A stretch of DNA of 64,000 nt from Acanthaster planci (Eukaryota > Echinodermata > Asteroidea > Valvatida > Acanthasteridae): contig NW_019091361.1 of NCBI RefSeq assembly GCF_001949145.1, positions 3,355,359-3,419,358 on the forward strand. The letters run 5' to 3'. Below the pieces are notes generated by a model. That model ran no database searches, was not told the DNA's origin, and saw nothing but the letters and a program-made list of their open reading frames with translations. Made by a program: the position numbers and the translations under genes. How positions within the stretch are numbered: position 1 is the first letter of the stretch; each line of letters starts with the position of its first letter. Shown in pieces: positions 1 to 11,884 of this stretch.

Positions 1-1990
1 GTGTACAATCACTGCTTTGTATCTAACATGGATTATTCCCGCCAATGATTTGTGGAAGAAAATAATACTTAAAACTGCAATAACGTGGCATTCTCAAATA
101 TATTTCTACATGTATAAACTCAAATTGATAAACACATTAGAATTAATGGTATGTGGAGCAGGATGATTCCAATTTAAAACTTCATATTCCTTCTATCTGT
201 TTCACCTTTTCAAGCTTTTGAGGTGAGAATAAACACGTTTAATCTGCAGCAAGTCCAAAATGCAAGTTCTTTTGTATTTGTATTCAATTGTGTCTGAGCG
301 TTAAGTCATGTACCAGTAATAGCACAAAACCTTGCCACCAAATCATAGCTGTGGTCTGAAGACACAGCAGTAGGGAAGAGACCTTAAGTGCATTTAGTAA
401 TTGCTCTTCAATAAAATGAAATTAATTTATTCAACAATTTTAACAAGAAATCTTTTGGCAAATCGACACATTCAAAATGTACACCTGTACACATCATTAC
501 TTCATTATCTTATAATCTTGCAGGTCGCATTTTTATAAAAATGAATAAAAGAAAACAAAGCAAAAAAAACTTAAATGTCATACTAACTGTAAGAGGTGCA
601 TGAAGAACGCAACTGTTTTTTCGTAATGATCATACCTTTAGGCATGAAGAATTGATTTTTTTTTTTGGAAGTACCATACAAACGAATAAAAGAAGGAAAA
701 ACCTTGATCGCTGAGGAAAAATGGAGTTTAATTCGGATAACTATAATTAAAAGAGTCCAATTTGGATTTGGGAAAGTTTCTTTAAAATGGCACTTGTGGT
801 GAAAAGGTAACTTTGTTGTGGAGTAATGCTGAAAATAGCCAACTAGAAAATTAAAGATAAGACCGTATAAATGTCAAGGATAAGGAAGTTGGTCAAAAGT
901 ATGTGACACACCTGACTCAGAGTTTTTAAAAAGATTAGATGAACAGAGAAGGGAAAACACTGAAACCATTGTCACTACATGAACTAGTATACAATAACAC
1001 TTTGCTGCCTCATCAGGCCTGTTGTTAAGAGAGAGCCCAGAGACTGGTGAGCAGCTACCCCTTTCCCATCACAGCAAAATTAGTAAGTGCTCTTGTAATG
1101 TGCAGGTACTGTAAACCTACCCCCATGCCTTAAGATAGTGATGGGATGGTCACTAGATGTTCAACAAATTTAATAAATACACTGTCTCTTTTTACTCTAG
1201 TGATGGAGTAAAATTAAACTAATCAGAACAGGTCCAGTGCAAGTGGACCATTTCATTTAGCCCAGTTTTCCTTCTCACGTTATCACCGAGCACTATGGCA
1301 AATTTGTCAAACAACGGAACACTCTTCTTCCATCAAGAGTGGCCAGACCTCATGGGAATAGAACTTATCACGACTGATTCTTCCATAGAATACTCTTTAT
1401 ATGTACTAAATCTATTAAGTATTTTAGGCATACGACTGGACCGATTATAAACATTGGTGTTGGCAGCCACTGGTGGGGCTAGTGTTTAACTCTGATCAGT
1501 TTACACATACCAGGTGAATGGTTGGCAGGCATTCCAAGGATATATAGATGGTCAAAATGGACATCATCTTACACATTATGTGACATATTTGTATTTTAGG
1601 TTTATTACAGATTTCCTGGAAGTATCAGTCTTCAAAGCAAAACGTGTGACATTTTACCAGCAGAGTTTATCAACTTAGAAATTGTTAACACTCAACCCAT
1701 TTTTGTTTGTTTCATGATGGCATGGTCACATTTCAAAGAAACTATATTGACAGTCATTTACATGATAAATCAGAATTCTGATGGTTTTTCTGCTGATATA
1801 CAATTGTCACCATTGGATCCTACAGGCCTCAAATATACCTAAGAGTAAACCCCCTGTAAAAAAAATGGCCTTCACTTTTTACTCACTTTAATCCCATTTA
1901 ACAGGGCAAATATGCACACATGGTCCCTCGAATGCAGGTTCATCGATCCTCAGTGTCTGTGTACGTGATGTCCAGACAGCTCCCCCCCAA
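1..1990. other. Gene-free AT-rich stretch
   Basis: I see no coding exon, RNA gene or clear repeat here. The sequence is AT-rich with scattered polyadenylation-like AATAAA words. It could be intron, intergenic DNA or the long 3' UTR of a gene beyond the left edge; nothing in it decides between these. Confidence 0.4.
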
Positions 1991-2010
1991 TGTTCATCTT
2001 GTAGGACCTA

Positions 2011-2349
2011 CAGCGCCCTCTAGTGTGAAGTCCCCCCCCGTATACCTGGGATGGCATATACCACCACCCCCCATGTATTTGGGTTTATCAAAAGCGCCCT
2101 CTGGAGTAATTTCCAGCATTGATCCCCATTAAATGACCAGGTAACAGTGCCCTCTACTTCAAAGTGATTTCAAACCCTGGAACATCATTTGAATTCATCA
2201 TCTGTCCCCCCCAGGCATTTCAACCCCTATTTTGGAAAAGCACCTGCGGTGAAATGTGGTATCCAAATCCCCCAGCTCCCCCCCAAAGACTGAAATCACC
2301 ACTCCAAACACACACATACATATGGTCATTTAAAGTGCCCTCTAGTTTA
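2011..2349 (-). promoter_or_regulatory. Cluster of four CTCF-like motifs
   Basis: Four copies of a word close to AGCGCCCTCTAGTG lie at 2011-2026, 2092-2107, 2145-2160 and 2332-2349, all in the same orientation. This is the reverse complement of the CTCF core (CCAC-AG-GGGCGCT type) known from bilaterian animals. The copies are embedded in C-rich DNA with runs of seven or eight C. Spacing is irregular (about 82, 53 and 187 bp), so this is not a simple satellite. CTCF binding is inferred from the motif only; a repeat family that happens to carry the word is the alternative. Confidence 0.35.
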
Positions 2350-2639
2350 ATTTGATGTCCAGCCCTAGCACCTCCCCCACTTGAATTCATCATGTCCAAC
2401 CCCACCCCCATCCACCCCAGCTGACCTCAGTGGGTGTTGGGCGGTGTAATTCCCCCTACCCCGTTTTTTGGCTTTAGGAACAATGCCCCCATATGGCATC
2501 ATTTTATTACGGACATGAACATATCCCTCCACTCGTTGACACCTTGGAATAAGCCATAACCCCCCCCGGTAATCATTCCCTTCCACTTTTTGCCTTTTTC
2601 ATTAATGCCCCCCAGGTAATGCAGTCTACGCCCAACTGA

Positions 2640-3870
2640 CATTCCACTTACATTATTTCTTCACACAATATAAATCTTTAATTTACTAATTACCTTCAAC
2701 TGTAATGCACATGTATATTCCAAAACAAAATAATCTAAATTCACCATCCACGCCAAAAACATTTTAAGAAAATACAACTTTGAGAAATCCTAAAGACCAA
2801 AAAAACCCAAGCCAACACAATACTCTCCCATGCGGATATTCAGAAAAATTTAAACATGTACAATCGAATATGGTCTGTTTTCTCCACACATTACAGTATT
2901 ACTGTCACTACCAGTGGCACGTAAAAAAAGAACAAAAAATTCACTACATGTAAGTCTTCCAAAAACTCATGCACATAGCACAACATGATGAAACAAAATC
3001 ACTGATATGGGTCTTTCCAAATGTGGTAAATTTTAACTTCCTTGATTTTGAATTTCAAAAGTGGCCAAAGTGTGATGTGAAGAAACACGGGAAATGAAGA
3101 GCTCCTTCCAAAAATAAAAGTTTCCATCTGGAAACACGAAATAGTAAGGTGATAAGAAACATTTCTTCTGGGACTCTGTAAAACTAAAGTCTAAACTTTG
3201 TACACAGTAAAAGCATTTGCTCAAAAAATAAAACATCTTTGACAAAAGCAATTGCAATTAATTAAAAAAGGTAAAAATACTTAAATGCATAACCTTAAAG
3301 TATGAGAGATGTACATAAATGCTCTGTAAAAAAAAAGATGAGAAATCTAAAAATGAGCATAGGTTAAGATTAATACTCTATTGTATGCTGAACTCGAGGT
3401 TAACAAAAATGCATCATCTCATTTTGAGTAGTTAATTGAGAAAAAAATGAGCTTATAAGTTTGTGGTGGCTCAATGTATTTTAGCACCAAAACAAATTAC
3501 AGGAGAACTCCACATTATCACAAGGTATTTGAAGATGTAAATTATTCATTAGTAAGTTGGGCTTTGGTGATCAATGTCAAAAGAACTTTGAAGCGATCAA
3601 TGAAATCAAAAATATGCTTTTCCTTGAAATGATGTTCCATGCATATAATCCTGTCAAGACATTATGTGCTTAATTAAATAGGTTTAAGCAACTTACAACT
3701 GAGTTCAAAACTGTTTTTATTCATTACAATATGCAAGCGAGCGCTCTATGACAAACTTTAATGAGGTATGATATCATCATCTCTTTTACATATAACCAAT
3801 GGCAGTGTGCTGCGGTTTCAGAAATTATGAATAACCATTAAACAACCACGTGCTGACCTAATAATTTGAC
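2640..3870. other. Gene-free AT-rich stretch
   Basis: No coding exon or structured RNA is visible. The open frames found here are short, AT-rich and unlike any family I know. Confidence 0.4.
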
Positions 3871-3884
3871 CCACAAATTATGCA

Positions 3885-4085
3885 AATGTTTATCAATCGT
3901 CGACGCATCTGCATCGACGCTGCGCCTAGCTCAACGCGTGATCGATGTGAGCTAGAGCTTAAGCTAGGCACAGCTTACGCATGGCGGTTCATCCACACGA
4001 CACGCTGCAGCTGCGGCTGTACTACTGGCGGGCAGTGTGGCCAGCCTGGCCTGCCTGGCGGCCGCGATGCATGTACATTGTACAT
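3885..4085. promoter_or_regulatory. CpG-rich patch, possible promoter
   Basis: About 200 bp is clearly richer in CG dinucleotides than its surroundings (GTCGAC, ACGCGT, ATCGAT, GCGGCCGC-like words). It includes an inverted repeat CTAGCTCA (3926-3933) / TGAGCTAG (3948-3955). It lies directly upstream of the possible first coding exon of the decayed transposase-like gene, so it may be that element's promoter. The position and composition are seen; the function is inferred. Confidence 0.25.
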
Positions 4086-4103
4086 GTACACGATATGATT
4101 AAC

Positions 4104-4244
4104 ATGCAGGCAAAGCCTGGGCCCAGATCTCGGCCGAAGAGAAAGAGTGTAGAGAAAGCTGCAGGCTTTTACAAATCTTTGTCAGAATTTCCATAAATTG
4201 AAACACCTCTTCAATGGAATCCTAATGCTGCTTTTGATGTTGAG
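4104..4244 (+). pseudogene. Possible N-terminal exon of the decayed RAG1-like element
   Basis: From the ATG at 4104 the frame starts with MQAKPGPRSRPKRKSVEKAA, a basic stretch. It meets a TAA at 4194-4196, then continues in the same frame as IETPLQWNPNAAFDVE up to a GAG|GTATGA donor at 4245. The phase (0) fits the exon starting at 5245. A single nonsense codon inside otherwise protein-like sequence suggests a broken first exon. I do not recognise this N-terminal part; joining it to the transposase-like core downstream is inference from position and phase. Confidence 0.3.
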
Positions 4245-5244
4245 GTATGATTCAGTTGGGCCTGTTCCCCCTAATTCTTTTGTAATTTTCCCGGCTAATT
4301 TAATTTTATCTGGACAATTTTGGCACAGCATAATTGATCACTGCACGTGCACGTAGTTGGATGATACCATATTGTTTTTACGACGGGGTTTATTTGCATT
4401 GCACATTTTTTAACCTTCTTTCTTAAATAATGGCGAAAAGTGGGACTTTCTTCTGTAAAGAAAAATGTCAGAAGGTGTTCGATGGAGGTCTTCCTTGATT
4501 AGTTGGGACGTTGATACCTGCATTCCGACCAGATATTTAAAGATTAGTGGGCCTTAATGGGATCGTCTGTGGGCCCAAACCGGGCTATGCCTACAGCATA
4601 GCTGCATGGCCATAGATGCCTGTTACAATGTAAATTAATTTGTACCATTTTGTCACATTCCCTAGGCCTGTTAAAAGGGCCAACTGCGGGAGTTTTTCAG
4701 TACCAAAAAGGCCTTTCCTGGTTAATCCATATTGAAGAGCTACTTCTGATGGCATGAGGTTGGAAAAGAAATGCCATGATGGATGATCAGTTATTTTATA
4801 GTGTGAATGTAATTCGCAAGAACACTGGTTAAAAACCTATAAATAGGCCTATATATTTCAATATTACTTTTACTTTTGAATTTCATTTTTGTTTGATTTC
4901 TCCCGAGCACTAGTTCATTACATTGGTTGGGCCGCAAATGGGACCAGTGGATACAAAAAGTGAGATTTACAGCTCAAATTAAACCAAGCTATACTAGGTT
5001 AAAACAAGATAGAGTATGATTTGTCTAAAACTTTACTATTAAATTTATTATCACGTGCATTGTGCAGAAAATATAAAATGCATGTATACGACAGAACTCT
5101 TGCAAAGTACATTTTTCTTGAGAGCTTGAGTTAAGAAATGGAATATATATCGTGTTTGCAGAAAAAGTCAGGTTTCTATGGCTTGATTGCAATAGGATTA
5201 TGCAGAGTGACATATGCAAATTTTTTTGTGGTCTTCAATTTCAG

Positions 5245-5700
5245 ACAGCCATCATCACCAAGAAGAATTTACCGACTGAAGTTGGTTCAGCAGATCATTT
5301 GAAGGCAGCATTCAGACTTGCTGTAAAAGGAAAACTGATGTTTGGTATCAGCAAAAGTCCAGAGTGTGTGATACGCATTTCTGTTGATCCTGAGGTTTTT
5401 GACGAGGTGTTTGCCACATGCACCAAGGACAGACTGTCAGTGGACGAATTCAGTTTTGGGGCCCAACTGGAAGTCAGGCATCGTAAATAGGGATGGAGAT
5501 TTTGCCTATGTAAAAGACACTGGCATGTGCTTAAAGCTGGTAAAGGCAAGGCCTTTAATAGAGTATGTAGAGAATAATGCCATCCTTGAAGAACAACATC
5601 TAGAAAGAGGAGACTTGTTAATTTTTAGGTTCATCAGATCATATGGTACATGCCAAGAATGGCAACAAAGACACTAGCAGGTCTTTATAGGACAACAAAG
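5245..5700 (+). pseudogene. Degenerate coding stretch, unknown domain, upstream of the transposase core
   Basis: A good acceptor (TTCAATTTCAG, ending 5244) opens a frame beginning TAIITKKNLPTEVGSADHLK that runs to a stop at 5490. A second frame (about 5490-5677) continues in the same style with YVKDTGMCLKLVKARPLIEY, so a frameshift near 5480 is likely. The amino-acid composition is mixed and globular. I recognise no family. It probably belongs to the same decayed element as the core at 6.8-8.0 kb because strand, spacing and style of damage agree. Confidence 0.35.
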
Positions 5701-5903
5701 TAACTCACCCAAATAAACCTTCAGCAGTCTTAATTTTTGTCAACTTGGTACCTGCATGTTGAGATTTTCATGTCTCTATGTACTATGAGTTTAAGTGTTA
5801 TATAGGCCTAAACAAGCATTTGACTTTTACATGAAGGCACACGATGGCTTACTTCTTTTTGGATGTGGACTTAGCTTTTGTTACCGATGTTCTGAAATAA
5901 AAT

Positions 5904-6770
5904 TTGGGAAAATCTATGAGTGAGGCCACATCAGTCTCGTTTCATGCCATATGCCAACATCACTCAATTGACATCATCTTCACTCCCCGTTTAGAAAGTG
6001 TCATGAAGGCATACTTGTACAAACCAAATGGATTTGTATCTCAGGTTAAAAAGTCAAAACGGGAAGGCAAAGAGGGGTCACTGTTTTCTGATTGGCTTGA
6101 TAAAGCACAATTCTGGAAAATGAAGATATTACATTTAGAATGTCCCAAAAAAGGTCTACTCGACAATATCAGCATTGAAAAAGGGAAAGTGGACGAATGG
6201 CTAGCCTGAAACAAACAATGAAAAAAGTAGCGAAAAGGAACAAAGAACTTAGATTGCTTTGGGACAAATATAGAACCTGTGCCAAGCGTCTCTCCATGCT
6301 GTTGAGAAATAAACAGGCAGACAATCAGCATGGAAAAACAAAGATCATTATTCCAAACAACATGCAATGAGACTCCACAAAAATGTTAAAGAGGAGTGCC
6401 AAGCCAGATTGCATTTTCTTGAGTCATGGGGGATTCAAGTGAGGCATATATAACTGTGAGAGACGCAAGAAGGGGGCAAGTTCAAAATACATCTCTGATA
6501 CAGAGGAAGTGTAATATTTCAAGTGCAATGGAGAGGAATTGTTACAAAGAGTCTATCTTACTATTTCAGTGAAAGATGCTCATGGCATATCTGATGGGAC
6601 ATGGAACTCACTTGCATAAGCAATCTTCCAAACCTTACACAGGTTAAAAGCCAAATGCCTCAAAGTGAGATTGATATCCCTTTGTCAAAAACAGCTCATC
6701 GAAGCCAAGAGTTCAAAGAGATATAAAAGTGCTGCTGAAGAAAGAAATAGAGCATCTTGTAAGTAAGGGG
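5904..6770 (+). pseudogene. Degenerate lysine-rich coding stretch of the same element
   Basis: The frame from about 5914 to 6209 (MSEATSVSFHAICQHHS...) gives way to KQTMKKVAKRNKELRLLWDK and further broken pieces up to 6770, including SVKDAHGISDGTWNSLA near 6570. Several stops and frame changes interrupt it. The stretch is Lys/Arg- and Leu-rich, with helix-forming character just before the DG motif of the transposase-like core, where RAG1 and Transib proteins carry their pre-catalytic region. The family of this segment is not recognised on its own. Confidence 0.35.
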
Positions 6771-6771
6771 G

Positions 6772-8034
6772 GTGCTTGGGAAAGGAAAACAAAATGTAGA
6801 TGTAAAGATCACTGCCGATGGCACAGTACTAGGTCACTGGCATTATGTGAATATCACTTGCACAATATTAAACGACGAAGTTAATGGAACTTCTGCAAGT
6901 GCGCATCACCCCATAGCAATCCTTTGTGATGAGGAAAAATACAGTCAGTTGAAAGAACACTTAGTGGACATAGTGCAAGATAGCATGTTTCATAAGTGCA
7001 GTAATTGATGATGTGGAGTACTTCATTCGGTACTATTTGTCAGGGGATTACAAGTTTCTTTTGACCATTTGTGGCATGGGAGCATCTAACTCATGGCACC
7101 CTTGTATCTATTGCTTGCTTGATAGGCCTAGTTCACATTTACACGTTGCTACGCCAAGATCTCAACCACAGACAATTGGCAAAAAAGGTTACTCTTGCAA
7201 AAGGGATCCCATTTTCAAGTCCATACCAAGTGAGCATGTAGCCTATGATACTTTACACATGTACCTCGGAATCACTGACAGGCTGCTGAAGAAAATTATG
7301 CAAATGACCAATGAGCTTGACATGCAAGAAATGGGAACAGTTTGCAGTTCCTATGATCCAGATAAAATGAAAAGATGTGCCAAAATGGAAGGTACACTGG
7401 AAAGAGCAGGTGTACGTGGCTCCCTTCTTAATTTGACAAGGATACAAAAATGGTCACTTGTCTGGATCTAAGAGGGCCTGAAAAACAGAAAGTGGAGAAA
7501 TACTTGGATGACATCAAGAAGCTTGTTGAGTGTCAAGCTTATGGATCTGCAGTAGTGAATGCAAAGCGTAAGTTCAGGGTACTTTATGACAATGTACGAT
7601 CCTTCAACAAGGTGAATGCCATGTCACCTGACAGATCTGCCCAGTTAGAAAAGTTGGGAAGTGACTTGGTGGAGTGGTATGAGAATCTAGTTTCTGTTTG
7701 CACTGCAAAGATAGCAACCCCATAAGCATCCGTTCGTAGTTCATACAGCTGACCTCATCGAGAGACTGGGCTCCATTCACCTTTTCAATGCACAGGGTTT
7801 AGAAAAATTAAATGACTTGACAACAACAGAGTATTACAAAGGTACCAACCACCGCAAAGGGGTAGAATCACTAACTCAGATTATGCGCAGAAGCAACAGA
7901 CGTCTCGTCTGTATGGAGCACATAAGGGCATTGAACTTCCACAGAAGCCTAAAAAGTGTGGAAAATGTGGTCAGTATGCTGGCCATAATCGTACTACCTG
8001 CCCAAACTCAGACCAAAGTCAAAATGAACTGTAA
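6772..8034 (+). pseudogene. Decayed DDE transposase-like core with RAG1/Transib-type motif order and CCHC knuckle
   Basis: Reading across frameshifts near 6988, 7445, 7722 and 7908 gives one colinear protein-like track. In order it shows ITADGT (Asp codon 6817-6819), a beta-strand-like VNITCTIL, HHPIAIL, WHPCIYC (a CxxC at 7103-7114), IPSEHVAYDTLHMYLG (Asp codon 7247-7249), HTADLIERLGSI, NAQGLEKLND (Glu codon 7802-7804), and a terminal CX2CX4HX4C zinc knuckle (CGKCGQYAGHNRTTC) before a TAA at 8032. Vertebrate RAG1 has the same order: DG, CTLC, PSIDALH, AHVPEIIERDGSI, then GNE. The motifs are seen; homology at the level of an RNase H-like DDE fold is inference. At least four frame breaks make it a pseudogene. 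Its host-gene or transposon status is unknown, since I found no terminal repeats. Confidence 0.6.
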
Positions 8035-8129
8035 ATGGACACTGCATTTATCACTACATGAACTAGCAGAAAAATGTGTTTATGATGACACCTCTGAACC
8101 AATCCTGATTAATTTGTATTTATGGTGAT

Positions 8130-9030
8130 GGTTATATGGTACAATGTGTAACAACCTACCCAATGTTGTAAGCATATGTCTGATTTCAATTGCATAGAGA
8201 TTTGTGGCTCCGGCACTACATTCTTACAAATATGGCTCAAGGGTGTAATGTTCACATAACCACAGCTGTGTTAAATTTGACTTTATCCTGTTAAATTTTG
8301 TGCAATGTTGGATTTGATGTTCCTACTATTTCATGATGGAAGTTTGAGTTGAAAAAAACCTTACACGCAACAGTGTATCTCGGTTAAGATTGCCATAAAA
8401 CCAGTTTAAACCAGTCTTGTGTGTATCTATTTGTAGTTGTGGTGACTGCCGGAAATACAGCTCAAAAGGTTTTGATGTGGGGCTCAGAAGCCAATGTTTT
8501 GACTGAGCGATGGGGGGGGGACAGCAGCTAAGGCAAAGGGAGAGGATGGGTTGACAGAGAGCTTTCCTTACAGCCGCGGTTTTACTTGAAAGTACCAATT
8601 TCTTTTCTAGTAATTTTTTTAATTTTTATTTAAGAAAATGCATTCTGTTAATCAGCTGGACTGAGTATAATAAATAAAGACATTTATTTAAAATGAAAAA
8701 CCATGCAGGGTGAGAGATTTAAACCTGTGGTCTGAATTTTTAAATCAAACTTCTATGAATGACCAAGTGAAATGTTTGTGTAAATTGTTTGTGAAGACAA
8801 AAATAAACATTTCATTCTCGAACATCTTCAAATGCTAAACTTGAAGTCTACGTGCACATAATGCACAACACACATGCCACCTTGTGAGTCCAGCACGCTT
8901 CCTTTATGCATTAACACATCAAACTATCAAACCCGATGGGATGATAAACCAGACACTTCAATGTTAATTGCAGCAACATGCGCTGACTGGTATTCATACC
9001 GTGACACCACAAACCAGTTCTGCCCATTAT
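8130..9030. other. Gene-free stretch after the transposase remnant
   Basis: No convincing coding or RNA signal. A run of nine or more G lies near 8512-8520, and AATAAA-containing words near 8670-8680 and 8803 could have served as polyadenylation signals. Confidence 0.35.
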
Positions 9031-9079
9031 TTACAAACACTGATCATGACTATACTCACAGCATTTACTGTACTGTTTC

Positions 9080-9270
9080 ATGTGCATACTGTACATGTTT
9101 AGGCCTACTGTACATGTACATCCATGTCCACGTACGTCCAAGCATGGTGCATGTGTACCTGTACGTGCAGGCTTACATGTACATGTCATGTACATGTTTC
9201 TGTACACATCACATGTACTTTTTACTTACTGTACATGTACTAGCTGCGGGCCACGCATGCATGTGCTGTA
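9080..9270. repeat. TACATGTA-type palindrome cluster
   Basis: GTACATG/CATGTAC words recur about every 10-20 bp, giving frames rich in Met-Tyr-Val-His that are artefacts of the repeat. It is a degenerate simple repeat rather than a clean microsatellite. Confidence 0.6.
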
Positions 9271-9599
9271 CAGTGCATAAATGTCCGCAGGACCCGTCCT
9301 CATGAAAAAGAAGTTGAAAAGTTATTATGGACTAAACTATTTAAACTATTGAATCCAATTTCAATGAAGAATGGACTATAAAATCCTAAGGCTGAAATGG
9401 CTGCATCAAATCCACCCTTAAAGAGGCGAATGATATTGCTGAAAAGTCGCAACAAAATCCGGGACAAGCCCCTGTGATAGATGGGAACCCCCAAACTGTA
9501 AAATGGTATGGCTCAGCCTCTGTTTTAAACAGACAGCTAGCAGTACTAGCAATCAGCGCGCAGTACCCTAAGTTTTCACCCGGCACACAGTTGGACATT

Positions 9600-11180
9600 T
9601 ACAGTTGGTGATTTTGGGGGTGTGGATGTGATATTGTATAATTCTTACTAAAATCACATCTAGGGGAGTCAGCTTTCTATTTTTTTTTATATCACATCCA
9701 GGCCATTCAGTGTTACTGGCAAAGAATCCTTAATGATTTAAGTGATGAGACAAGTTCTGACATGGATGGCCTAAAGCCATGATGGTGCTATGTTGGTGTG
9801 GTCTCTAGAAGACAGTATGGGAGCAAGAAGAAGCTTGGATGAAGTCTGCTTAACGTGTCCTTATCAGATGCCTAACATAGACTGAAATCATTGACGACAA
9901 TTGTGGGAACTGAGAGAACACTACAATTCAGCTGAATACTGATCAAGAAATCGGTATTAAAAAAGTATTCTAAGATCAACCGTTTCAAAGACTATCTGGG
10001 GTGTCTGCTGAATTTATCAACTGCACATATTCCCGAGATTTCAGCACAAGGAGACAATATACATGTAGAGACCCTCATTCTGGACTGACTGACCATTTTG
10101 TTACATTTCAAGTTCCTTTAAGAAAGCGACCACTTTGAAAAGTACAACTTTCAACCCTATAAATATAACTGTAAGTTTGTTACGCGATCGACCTTATACA
10201 TGTAAGTTTGGGGACAATATTCACCGGAATGCACCTGGGTAAATTGAATATTGATGGATTGAGTGATGAAGACTTCCACCTTTACAATTCCACAATGTGC
10301 ATCTGTAACTTTTGTTACTGGTGACCATCTAATTAAGTGATGACAACTTTTTCCTCAGGAGTAAAGAATAGTGTGGTCTTTGCTTGACCTGCAGAATTTC
10401 ATGAGGATGCTTGGAAAAATGCAGGTATGCTCACGGATTTTGGCAATCTGTGAACACAACATCACCCATTCAGATCATGCAAATTCTTGCCGATAAGCCT
10501 TTTGCGAGTTAACTTTAAAATAAAACCTGATACACTGAGTTCTTTAACTCCATGTGAACATCTAGATTTAAATTCCCAAGGCTGAAGACACTGTTCCTAT
10601 TGGGACCAGCTGTTGCTTAGTTACATAAGAGACACCTAGCAACAATGCACAGTTTTCAAAGGGTAAGAATTGCACAAAGGAACCAGCCCATTCTAGAGAT
10701 GGTGATCGCTCTGCAAAAGCTTGTCCGAAATCATGAGGTGTAGCAACAATGTCTTAAGTCTAGGGGATTCAAATTGTTATTTCATGTGCAATTAGACAAC
10801 TCAGTGTTTCAGATTTTATTCAAATTTAACTCAAAAAAAAAGGCTTATTTCAAATATGAGCTCGACATCCAAAGTATTGCATAACTTCCTACAATATAAA
10901 ACCATAGGGAACATATGGCATAAAATACAGTAGTGCTTACCACTTCTACTTCAAGCAGTTTTACAAAAATATTTTTCCCACAGGGACAGATCGAGGAACA
11001 AATTTTCAGAGGGTGGGGGCCAAACTTGTTTTAGGGTCTAAAAAATTGAAAATTGTTTCAAGTAAATTTCCATGGTCTTTCTGAAGGTCAATGCTACCTT
11101 TTAGGAGTTTTTCCTTTCTTTTTTAAGGAAGGGAAATAAAACAAACCAAAAAAATAAACTTTTATTCATTCTGGGGCTCT
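9600..11180. other. Gene-free stretch
   Basis: I see no coding exon, RNA gene or clear repeat. Short G/C homopolymer-flanked patches near 11.0 kb lead into the next inverted-repeat element. Confidence 0.35.
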
Positions 11181-11207
11181 GTTTTTCTTTTTTTGAGGGG
11201 GGTGGCC

Positions 11208-11362
11208 ACTGGCAGCGTAAGTGGGGGGAGGGGGGACCTGCCCCCCACACTTTTTGCATGTCCTATAATGGGGTGGGGCTTAATAGATCAGCCTAATAAT
11301 GGCTGTAGCCTGATGGTCTAGCAACTGCCCCCCCCCCACTTTGAAAATCATTCCACCGCTGG
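11208..11362. repeat. Short G-tract inverted-repeat element
   Basis: The left end reads CTGGCAGCG...AAGTGGGGGG. The reverse complement of the right end reads CCAGCGGTGGAA...AAAGTGGGGGG. The two arms pair imperfectly around about 155 bp. The form resembles a small non-autonomous DNA element with poly-G next to its ends. No clear target duplication is seen. Confidence 0.3.
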
Positions 11363-11884
11363 TAGGGATGGTCCTTGTTGACTCCCTGGATCTGCCCTTG
11401 TTGGTCAAAACAAAACTCAACATTAAAATTCACTCTTACAATTTTCAATTTAAAAATCACAGGCTTTGCTGTCTTAACAAAAAATATTATGACTTTACAT
11501 GGTCCAAGCAATGCCCCGTTTTTGTGCAACTTCTTCCTCAATGCCTTAAAAATCTTTGAAATCCTTTTATAGTAAGGTGGAATAAAAAGTGCACTCTTTT
11601 AACCATTTAAAGTTGTCTATGCGGACAACAGAAGAAGCTGTTGCTGTTACTTCATTCAGAGAGTGCCCTGTTCCATTTATGTTTTCTGTTCAAATTGTGA
11701 ATTCAAGGTTTGCTCACTGAAGCATTCCTATAATAGCTTGCTGGCTTATAGAAATGAATTTGCTCAATATCCCACCAAAAAAGAGAACTTTGAACAGCCA
11801 CTTTAAAAATCCTGCTTTGGAGTGGGATACACAGATAAATGAAGCAGTTGTCCTCCCTGGGATGACATCACAGCTTTTCCCATA

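Noticed and set aside
8874-9305. 143-codon frame rich in Met, Tyr, Val, His and Cys
   Set aside because: The residues are produced by the ACATGT simple repeat.
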